NCBI GenBank assembly: GCA_002421865.1
Contig: DISE01000026.1
Coordinates: 1 to 39,054 of the forward strand
Length of the DNA: 39,054 nucleotides
From: Castellaniella sp. UBA6218
GTDB lineage: Bacteria > Pseudomonadota > Gammaproteobacteria > Burkholderiales > Burkholderiaceae_B
Reading direction: 5' to 3'
This document shows, one piece after another, positions 32,794 to 39,054 of this stretch (positions within the stretch are counted from its first letter, which is position 1; every line of letters begins with the position of its first letter). The notes below the pieces were generated by a model, which was not told the DNA's origin, ran no database searches, and worked only from the letters and a program-made list of their open reading frames with translations. The position numbers and the translations under genes were made by a program.

Positions 32794-33633
32794 ATGAACA
32801 GCGCGAACATGTGGCTGGATGCCACGATCCTGGGCCTGGTCCAGGGACTGACCGAATTCCTGCCGATTTCCTCCAGCGCCCACCTGCGTATCCTGGGGCC
32901 GCTGCTGCCCTCGGGAGGAGATCCGGGGGCGGCTTTCACGGCGATCACCCAGATCGGCACCGAGACCGCCGTGCTGCTGTATTTCCGCCACGACATCCTG
33001 CGCATTCTGCGCGCCTGGCTGGCCGCGCTCGTCACGCCCGCGCGCCGCGCCGACCCGGACGCCCGCATGGGCTGGCTGATCCTCATCGGTACGCTGCCCA
33101 TCGCGGTGCTCGGCCTATTGTTCAAGGACGCGATCGAGGGCAGTTTGCGCAATCTCTACATCACGGGGACGGTGCTGGCGCTGTTCGCGCTCATCCTGGG
33201 CGTGGCCGACCGGATCGGCGGCAAACAGCGAGAACTGAAGGAACTGGGCTGGGGCCATGGACTGCTGTTCGGCTTCGCGCAGGCGCTGGCGCTGATTCCG
33301 GGCGTGTCGCGTTCGGGCGGAACGATCACGGCGGGGCTGCTGCTGGGCTATACCCGCGAGGCCGCGGCGCGCTATTCATTCCTGCTGGCGCTGCCGGCGG
33401 TGTTCGCCGCCGGTTTCTATCAGCTTTTCCGCAGCTGGGGGCAGGCCGGACCGATCGCGGCCGGCCCGACGGCCTGGGCCACACTGGTCGCCTTCGGCGT
33501 GGGATATGGCGTCATCGTCGTCTTCCTGCGGTTCATTTCCATCCACAGCTACCTGCCGTTCGTGCTCTACCGCGTCGCGCTGGGCGTGCTGGTGCTGGCG
33601 CTGCTGGCGGCCGGCGTCCTCAGTCCGCTTTGA
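32794..33633 (+). CDS. uppP: Undecaprenyl-diphosphatase (UppP/BacA type)
   Basis: A 279-residue inner-membrane enzyme that removes a phosphate from undecaprenyl pyrophosphate to recycle the lipid carrier for cell-wall synthesis; overproduction confers bacitracin resistance in E. coli. The catalytic signatures are intact: QGLTEFLPISSSAHL at residues 17-31, with Glu21 and His30, and IPGVSRSGGTIT with the essential Arg. About eight helices are visible. The start ATG at 32794 gives the family N-terminus. It converges on the purine permease with 16 bases between stops. Confidence 0.97.
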   Translation: MNSANMWLDATILGLVQGLTEFLPISSSAHLRILGPLLPSGGDPGAAFTAITQIGTETAVLLYFRHDILRILRAWLAALVTPARRADPDARMGWLILIGTLPIAVLGLLFKDAIEGSLRNLYITGTVLALFALILGVADRIGGKQRELKELGWGHGLLFGFAQALALIPGVSRSGGTITAGLLLGYTREAAARYSFLLALPAVFAAGFYQLFRSWGQAGPIAAGPTAWATLVAFGVGYGVIVVFLRFISIHSYLPFVLYRVALGVLVLALLAAGVLSPL

Positions 33634-33649
33634 GGCGCCGTCCGGGGAC

Positions 33650-35035
33650 TCAGTGGTCGCCGGACGCATGGCCCGTGCCGGCGACGAAGACGGATTGACG
33701 GTCGGAGTTGCCGAAGGTCAGGTGGTTGAACATCAGGTTCAGCGTGATGGCCATGATGGCGGCCGAGCTGATGCCGGAGTGGAAGATGGTCGCCACCCAG
33801 TCCGGGAAGTGGGCGTAGAAATGGGGCGCCGCGATCGGGATCATGCCGAAGCCGACCGAGGTGGCCACGATGATCAGGTTCATGTTGTTTTCGTAATCGA
33901 CCCGCGCCAGGGTGCGGATGCCGCTGGCGGCGACGGTGCCGAACAGCACCAGGCCGGCGCCCCCCAGCACGGCGGTGGGAACAGCCGCGATGAAGCGGCC
34001 GATGACCGGCAGCAGACCCAGCGCCAGCAGGATGAGGCCGCTGGTGGCGACCACATAGCGGCTTTTCACGCCGGTGACGGCGACCAGGCCCACGTTCTGG
34101 GCGAAAGCGCTTTGTGTGAAGGAGCCGAAGATGGGCGCGACCATGCTGGAGACCATGTCGGCGCGCAGGCCGTCGCCCAGGCGGTGGGAATCGATCCGGG
34201 TATCGATGATGTCGCCGACCGCCAGGATGTCGGCCGAGGTTTCCACCAGCACCACCAGGATCACGATGAACATCGACACGATCGCGGCGGGATGGAATTC
34301 GGGCCAGCCGAAATGGAACAGGGTCGGCAGGGCGAAGGCAGGCCCGTCGATTGCCCGGGAAAAGTCGGTCATGCCGGCCGTCCAGGCGATGAGCGTGCCC
34401 AGCACCATGGCCAGCAGGATCGACAGGCGCGAGATGGCCGCGTTGCCGAGCTTGCTGAGCAGCAGCACGATCAGCAGGGTGGCGGCGGCCAGGCCGATGT
34501 TGGCCACGCTGCCGAAGTCGGCCGCCTTGGGGTTGCCGCCCATGGACCAGTGGGCCGCCACCGGCATCAGCGACAGGCCGATGGTGGTGATCACCGAACC
34601 CGTCACCAGCGGCGGGAAGAAGCGGATGATGCGGGAAAAGGCCGGGGTGATCAGCAGACCGATCAGGGCCGCCGCCATGACGGCGCCGAAGACCGAGGGC
34701 AGGCCGCCGCCGGAGGTCAGGATGGCGACGATGGTGGCCACGCTGGCGAAGGACACGCCCTGGACCAGGGGCAACTGGCAACCGAAGAACGGGATGCCCA
34801 GTGTCTGCAGCAGGGTGGCCAGACCGCCCATGAACAGGCAGGAAGCGATCAGTACGCCGATTTCAGCGCCGCCCAGGCCGGCGGCCTGGCCGACGATCAG
34901 CGGCACGGCGATGATGCCGCCGTACATGGTCAGGACGTGCTGGAATCCATACATCAGGTTCGCCGCCAGGCCCAGGGCTTCATCTTCGGGGCGCGGCGGC
35001 GCGGTGCGGGCGGGTGTGTTCAAGGCGGTCTCCAT
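33650..35035 (-). CDS. NCS2-family nucleobase permease (xanthine/urate type)
   Basis: A 461-residue inner-membrane symporter with about 14 helices. It has the NCS2 marks: YGFQHVLTMYGG with the functional Gln-His pair near the N-terminus, the ETSADILAVGDI segment in helix 8 with its substrate-contacting Glu, the FGSFTQSAFAQNVGL region, and SGIRTLARVDYENNMN, the family signature. The VETSAD form fits xanthine/uric-acid carriers better than uracil carriers, but the base is not certain. No purine-degrading enzyme is next to it. It is preceded by a 357-base spacer. A short GAGG lies close to the ATG as ribosome site. Confidence 0.93.
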   Translation of the reverse strand: METALNTPARTAPPRPEDEALGLAANLMYGFQHVLTMYGGIIAVPLIVGQAAGLGGAEIGVLIASCLFMGGLATLLQTLGIPFFGCQLPLVQGVSFASVATIVAILTSGGGLPSVFGAVMAAALIGLLITPAFSRIIRFFPPLVTGSVITTIGLSLMPVAAHWSMGGNPKAADFGSVANIGLAAATLLIVLLLSKLGNAAISRLSILLAMVLGTLIAWTAGMTDFSRAIDGPAFALPTLFHFGWPEFHPAAIVSMFIVILVVLVETSADILAVGDIIDTRIDSHRLGDGLRADMVSSMVAPIFGSFTQSAFAQNVGLVAVTGVKSRYVVATSGLILLALGLLPVIGRFIAAVPTAVLGGAGLVLFGTVAASGIRTLARVDYENNMNLIIVATSVGFGMIPIAAPHFYAHFPDWVATIFHSGISSAAIMAITLNLMFNHLTFGNSDRQSVFVAGTGHASGDH

Positions 35036-35392
35036 CCTCGTCGTTCGTCGTGGGCCGGATGCGGCGCGGGCCGAGGGGCGGGCGGATCCGGCGGCGCGGC
35101 CTCCGGCGGGTGCCGGGGCGGGCGTTCATGCGTGAGGGTTGATGGCCTTATTGTGAACCTCGGGTCCGGGTTCCGGGTCGCGGGCCTTTCATATTGTTCA
35201 TCTTCATGTGTTTATTTGATTTTTTGTCCATTAGTGTTTTCTCTATACCCGGCCGGGGAGGGCAGGCTATGGTCTTCGGCTATGGCGGAAATGGGGTCTT
35301 TCACCCGGGGATATCATTTAGAATGCCTGCTTTCCCTATGCGGGCACGGGCGCCGACGATGAAGATCCGAATCAGTCAGTCAGGACACCAGG
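35036..35392. other. 357-base divergent spacer, AT-rich in the middle
   Basis: This divergent spacer contains no credible gene. The permease-proximal 150 bases are GC-rich. Bases 35187-35250 are AT-rich and hold several T-runs. TAGAAT at 35319-35324 could be a -10 box for the GGDEF gene, but there is no good -35. I looked for a purine-riboswitch-like structure before the permease and did not see one. Confidence 0.5.
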
Positions 35393-36868
35393 ATGGATGA
35401 GGAGCGGACGGCGGCTGCCGAATCGCGGTCCGTGGGGACCGGCATGCCGGACTTCTTCGAGGCCATCCCAATGGCTTTGTGGCTGGAGGACTACAGCGCC
35501 TTGCACGCGCAGTTCGATCGCTGGCGGGCCGAGGGCGTCACGGATCTGCGCTCCTGGCTGCTCCAGGACCGCGACCGGCTGCGGCATTGCGCCGGCCTGA
35601 TCCGGATCCTGCGCGTCAACCGCCAGGCGCTTTCGCTGTTTGGCGCCCGGACCCAGTCCGAACTGATGGACCGGCTGGCGGACGTCCTGCGCGACGACAC
35701 CTTCGAGGGCCTGGCCAGCGAACTCGACCAGCTCTGGCGCGGCCACGGGGGCTTTCACAGCCAGACGGTGAACTACACGCTGGACGGCCGCCGTCTGGAC
35801 CTTTCGCTCAAAGCCGTGGCGCTGGCCGACGACGCGCGTCCCTGGGACCGGATCCTGGTGGCCATGGAAGACGTCACGCCGCTGCAGGAAGCCAGGCGCA
35901 GCGCCCAGGCCAGCGCGCGCGATGCCCGGGAATTCTTCCAGCAGGCGCCCGTTTCCCTGTGGGTCGAGGACTTCAGCGCCATCAAGCGCCTGTTCGACGA
36001 GTTGCGAGAGCAGGACATCAGCGACTTCCGCACCTTCCTGGATGTCCATCCCGACTTCATCGACCGCTGCCTCCAGGAAATCCGCGTCATCGATGTGAAC
36101 GACTACACCCTGGAACTGTTCAAGGCCGATTCCCGGGACCAGTTGATCGAGCGGATGAGCGACGTGTTCCGCGAGGAGTCGCGCGCCACCTTCGCCGAGC
36201 AGCTGATCGAGCTGTGGCATGGCCGTCTGTTCCACCAGAAAGAGGTCCAGAACCACACTCTGGCGGGCGACGCCCTGCACATCCACCTGCAGCTGTCGGT
36301 GTTCCAGGGGCACGAAGAGGACTGGGGCCTGGTGCTGGTGTCGCTGACCGACATCACCGCCCGCAAGAAAGCCGAGGCTTACCTGGAATATCTGGGCAAG
36401 CACGATGTGCTGACCCGGCTGAAGAACCGGTCTTATTTCGTCGACGAGCTGGGCCGTCTGCAGCGCAAGCGCACGCCGTTGGTCTCCTTCATCGCCCTGG
36501 ACCTGAACAACCTCAAGCTGGCCAATGACGAAGGCGGACATGCGGCGGGCGACGACCTGTTGCGCCGCTTCGGCGAAGTGCTGAACAAGGCGGTCGATCG
36601 CCCTGGCCAGTCGGCGCGCATCGGTGGCGACGAGTTCGTGGTGCTGCTGCCCGGTTTCGACGAGGCGGCGACCCGCTCGGTGCGCGACAATATCGATTCC
36701 CTGATCGAACTGAACAACCAGTATTACGGCGGCATTCCGCTGAGCGTCTCGGCCGGGGAAGTCACCTGCCGCAATCCCGACGCGCTGGAACAGGCCCTGA
36801 AGGACGCCGACCAGTCGCTGTACGCTGACAAGCGGCGCTATTACAGCACCCACGAACGCCGCCGTTGA
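35393..36868 (+). CDS. Diguanylate cyclase with duplicated PAS-like sensor
   Basis: A 491-residue cytosolic protein with no membrane segment or signal peptide. Residues about 25-165 and 183-322 are an internal duplication: each starts with LWLEDYSALHAQFDRWR or LWVEDFSAIKRLFDELR, continues through a helical part, and ends in a PAS-like sheet (ILVAMEDVTPLQEA and LVLVSLTDITARKKAE). A GGDEF domain follows (about 330-485) with intact GGDEF at 411-415, DLNNLKLANDEGGHAAGD, and the C-terminal DADQSLYADKR. There is no RxxD inhibitory site at the expected place (DRPG instead), so feedback inhibition by cyclic-di-GMP is probably lost. Its signal is unknown. Two other cyclic-di-GMP proteins are encoded within 21 kb. 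Confidence 0.93.
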   Translation: MDEERTAAAESRSVGTGMPDFFEAIPMALWLEDYSALHAQFDRWRAEGVTDLRSWLLQDRDRLRHCAGLIRILRVNRQALSLFGARTQSELMDRLADVLRDDTFEGLASELDQLWRGHGGFHSQTVNYTLDGRRLDLSLKAVALADDARPWDRILVAMEDVTPLQEARRSAQASARDAREFFQQAPVSLWVEDFSAIKRLFDELREQDISDFRTFLDVHPDFIDRCLQEIRVIDVNDYTLELFKADSRDQLIERMSDVFREESRATFAEQLIELWHGRLFHQKEVQNHTLAGDALHIHLQLSVFQGHEEDWGLVLVSLTDITARKKAEAYLEYLGKHDVLTRLKNRSYFVDELGRLQRKRTPLVSFIALDLNNLKLANDEGGHAAGDDLLRRFGEVLNKAVDRPGQSARIGGDEFVVLLPGFDEAATRSVRDNIDSLIELNNQYYGGIPLSVSAGEVTCRNPDALEQALKDADQSLYADKRRYYSTHERRR

Positions 36869-36887
36869 GGCGGTCCGGATGAAACGA

Positions 36888-37505
36888 TCAGGCGGCGCGC
36901 GGCAGCGGGCTGACCGTCACCAGGCCGGGCTGGTCGATGGCTTCCAGGATGCGGCGCACACGGTCTTGCCACAGATGCGCGAATTCCTGTTTTTCCGCGT
37001 CGCTGGCGACGCCGGTCAGGATCTTCTGCAGCATCGGCATGGCGGCGGGCGAACCCGGCACGCCCTGGGCACTGAAGGAAACCGCCACCCGCTCGCCCGT
37101 GTCGCGGCGCTCGAAGACGATCTCGCCCGGGACATCGCCCTGGAAGTGCATCAGGTCGCGCCGGTCGTGCTGGCCGGCCAGCCCCTTGAAGCCCGTGTCG
37201 GTGGTGGCGCCGGTGACCAGGCCCACCACGTTGGCGATGACGCCGGTGACGCCGCTGGTCGCAGCGTCGGCGAAGGTGACGTCGATGTCGCCGCGTTGCG
37301 GCGGGGTGTCAGGGTACAGGGCGCGCAGCGCGCGCACCGTCATCAGCCAGGCGCCGGCCACGGTGGGGCAGGAATGGCCGGCCAGACGCACGGCGTCCTC
37401 ATAGCCGTATTCGATCAGGCCGTCGTCGGATGCGCCCAGCAGGCGGGCCAGCGGGTCATGCAGCGCGACGCGGGGCGCCTGGGCGAAGAATGCGGGAAAT
37501 GCCAT
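36888..37505 (-). CDS. Uncharacterised protein with FmdE-like GHSCP motif
   Basis: A 205-residue protein that I cannot assign firmly. The N-terminal part has VRLAGHSCPTVAGAWLMT (Gly43-His44-Ser45-Cys46-Pro47), which resembles the GHxCPG metal/cysteine motif of the FmdE family (formylmethanofuran dehydrogenase subunit E-like). The middle is Gly/Val/Thr-rich (ATSGVTGVIANVVGLVTGAT), followed by GFKGLAGQHDRRDLMHF, which may be a second site. There is no signal peptide or helix long enough for a membrane span. The ATG at 37505 fits; the frame stays open far upstream over acnA but that is antisense. It is divergent from acnA, with 243 bases between them. Confidence 0.75.
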   Translation of the reverse strand: MAFPAFFAQAPRVALHDPLARLLGASDDGLIEYGYEDAVRLAGHSCPTVAGAWLMTVRALRALYPDTPPQRGDIDVTFADAATSGVTGVIANVVGLVTGATTDTGFKGLAGQHDRRDLMHFQGDVPGEIVFERRDTGERVAVSFSAQGVPGSPAAMPMLQKILTGVASDAEKQEFAHLWQDRVRRILEAIDQPGLVTVSPLPRAA

Positions 37506-37748
37506 GGAAGGGCTCCGGAGAAACGGGAATCGTTCCAGTGTAGGCCTGCGCGCGGAGAAAACCGGGCTTAACCCTGGAAGGCGTCCGGTCGTTGGCGCAC
37601 GGTTCCGCGCCGGCCGGGTGAAATGCCCGCGCCGCGATGCGGGCGGCAGGCGAGCCCGGGCGCGATGCGGTGTAAGATGGACCGGATCAGCGGCCCCGTG
37701 GCGCAGACGCTCCGGTGGCCCGGGCTCGAACCGACAGGAGGACACGTC

Positions 37749-39054
37749 ATGGCACACCCCAACAGTTTCGGCGCGCGCGCAACCCTGGATGTGGGAGGCA
37801 AGTCCTACCGCATCTGGCGGCTGGACGCCCTGAAGGACCACGGGCTCGATCCGGGCCGTCTGCCCTACGGCCTGAAGATCCTGCTGGAAAACCTGCTGCG
37901 CACCGAGGATGGCGTCGCCGTCCGTGCCGACGAGATCCGCGCCCTGGCAGGCTGGGATCCCGATGCCGAGCCCAGCCGTGAAATCGCCTTCACGCCGGCG
38001 CGGGTCGTGCTGCAGGACTTCACCGGGGTGCCCGCGCTGGTGGACCTGGCCGCCATGCGTGACGCCATGCGGGCACTGGGCGGCCAGCCCGACCGCATCA
38101 ATCCCCTGGCGCCAGTGGAACTGGTCATCGACCACTCGGTGATCGTCGATGACTTCGGCCACAACCAGTCGTTCCGCCGCAACCAGGAAATCGAATACCG
38201 GCGCAACGTCGAACGCTACAAATTCCTGCGCTGGGGCCAGACGGCCTTCGACAATTTCCGCGTCGTGCCGCCGGACACCGGCATCGTCCACCAGGTCAAC
38301 CTCGAACATCTGGCGCGCGGCGTGTTCACGCGCCAGGTCGACGGCGTGACCGAGGCCTATCCCGACACCTGTGTGGGTACGGATTCGCACACGCCCATGG
38401 TCAATGGCCTGGGCGTCGTCGCCTGGGGGGTCGGCGGGATCGAGGCCGAGGCCGCCATGCTGGGCCAGCCCATTTCGATGCTGATTCCCCGCGTGGTCGG
38501 TTTCAAACTGTCCGGCGCCCTGCCCGAGGGCACCACCGCCACCGATCTGGTGCTGACCATCACCGACATGCTGCGCAAGCACGGCGTGGTGGGCAAGTTC
38601 GTCGAGTTCTACGGACCCGGCGTGGCCGCCGTGCCGCTGGCCAACCGCGCCACCATCGGCAACATGAGCCCGGAATACGGCTCCACCATCTCCATTTTCC
38701 CCATCGACGAGGAAACCCTCGCCTATCTGCGTTTCACCGGCCGTTCGGACGAACAGGTCGCCCTGGTCGAGGCCTACGCCAAGGCCCAGGGCCTGTGGCA
38801 CGACCCTGCGCATGAGCCGCGCTATTCCGAACGCCTGGAACTGGATCTGGGCACCGTGGTGCCTTCGATCGCGGGGCCCAAGCGGCCCCAGGACCGGATC
38901 GAGCTCACCGCCGCCAGGCCCGCGCTGGCCAAGTCCCTGGCCGCGCTGCCGGGCGCGCCGAAGCCCAACCCGGCGACCTTGCGCCTGCCAGACGCCGGCG
39001 AATGCGTGATCGACCATGGCGCCGTGGTCATCGCGGCCATCACCTCGTGCACCA
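37749..39054 (+). CDS. acnA: Aconitate hydratase A, N-terminal part (cut by window end)
   Basis: The first 435 codons of the AcnA/IRP1-type aconitase, the [4Fe-4S] enzyme that interconverts citrate and isocitrate in the TCA cycle. Visible marks include LPYGLKILLENLLR near the start, LQDFTGVPALVDLAAMRDA, DHSVIVDDFG, and CVGTDSHTPMVNGLGVVAWGVGGIEAEAAMLGQP. The window ends at ITSCT, exactly where the first cluster cysteine of the SCTNTSNP motif begins, so the other two cluster ligands and the swivelling domain lie outside. A strong ribosome site (AGGAGG, 37736-37741) sits 7 bases before the ATG. TAAGAT at 37673-37678 is a weak candidate -10 box. Confidence 0.97.
   Translation, partial: MAHPNSFGARATLDVGGKSYRIWRLDALKDHGLDPGRLPYGLKILLENLLRTEDGVAVRADEIRALAGWDPDAEPSREIAFTPARVVLQDFTGVPALVDLAAMRDAMRALGGQPDRINPLAPVELVIDHSVIVDDFGHNQSFRRNQEIEYRRNVERYKFLRWGQTAFDNFRVVPPDTGIVHQVNLEHLARGVFTRQVDGVTEAYPDTCVGTDSHTPMVNGLGVVAWGVGGIEAEAAMLGQPISMLIPRVVGFKLSGALPEGTTATDLVLTITDMLRKHGVVGKFVEFYGPGVAAVPLANRATIGNMSPEYGSTISIFPIDEETLAYLRFTGRSDEQVALVEAYAKAQGLWHDPAHEPRYSERLELDLGTVVPSIAGPKRPQDRIELTAARPALAKSLAALPGAPKPNPATLRLPDAGECVIDHGAVVIAAITSCT

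Noticed and set aside
33506..35362. Plus-strand open frame of 618 codons over the purine permease
   Set aside because: The product is Gly/Asp/Gln/His-rich and is the complement of permease codons.
35036..35392. Purine-type riboswitch before the NCS2 permease
   Set aside because: No three-way junction with the conserved loops could be found by eye; the permease-proximal part is simply GC-rich.
37506..39017. Upstream extension of the GHSCP-protein frame over acnA
   Set aside because: The extension is antisense to acnA and Arg/Gly/Val-rich; the ATG at 37505 gives a coherent protein.
1..39054. tRNA, rRNA, CRISPR, insertion sequence or prophage
   Set aside because: No cloverleaf, regular spacer array, transposase or integrase was seen; the YvlD protein is called holin-like only by family name.

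Overview
The window is GC-rich chromosomal DNA from a betaproteobacterium, most likely of the Alcaligenaceae (Bordetella/Achromobacter-like). This rests on the GC-biased codon use, the TRAP transporter and homogentisate genes, a SphB1-like subtilisin autotransporter, and housekeeping genes of betaproteobacterial type. The family is an inference from gene content; no 16S rRNA or other marker lies in the window. There are 31 protein-coding loci, of which two are cut by the window edges (ahcY at the left, acnA at the right) and one is broken by an in-frame stop. I see no tRNA, rRNA, CRISPR array, insertion sequence or prophage.

Layout. 1-2.1 kb: methionine/one-carbon genes (ahcY end, a small YvlD-type membrane protein, metF, and convergent 5-formyl-THF cyclo-ligase). 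2.1-10.7 kb: cell-wall and RNA housekeeping (lipoprotein lytic transglycosylase, cca, murI, a MidA-type methyltransferase) with a subtilisin-like autotransporter pseudogene between cca and murI. 10.8-16.8 kb: a RhlE-like DEAD-box helicase with a probable long leader, then an MHYT hybrid histidine kinase and an HD-GYP response regulator. 16.8-22 kb: an Lrp/AsnC regulator divergent from glmS across an AT-rich spacer holding three evenly spaced identical-geometry dyads, then a periplasmic-sensor GGDEF-EAL protein. 22-31.4 kb: an aromatic catabolic island with a LysR regulator, a DctQMP TRAP transporter, FahA, MaiA and HmgA (the whole homogentisate ring-cleavage branch), a structured convergent spacer, then a second homogentisate-dioxygenase-family protein divergent from an IclR regulator. 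31.4-37.5 kb: cytochrome b561, two unrelated undecaprenyl-pyrophosphate phosphatase types back to back (PAP2 and UppP), an NCS2 purine permease, a tandem-PAS GGDEF protein and a small GHSCP-motif protein. 37.7 kb to the end: acnA.

How the genes work together. The 22-31 kb block reads as an uptake-and-degradation unit: the TRAP transporter imports an organic (probably aromatic) acid, HmgA opens homogentisate, MaiA isomerises maleylacetoacetate, and FahA splits fumarylacetoacetate to fumarate and acetoacetate. Three proteins of cyclic-di-GMP turnover or signalling (HD-GYP, GGDEF-EAL, GGDEF) lie within about 21 kb. The least explained items are the three-dyad array upstream of glmS, the nested inverted-repeat element after hmgA, and the single nonsense codon in an otherwise intact autotransporter.
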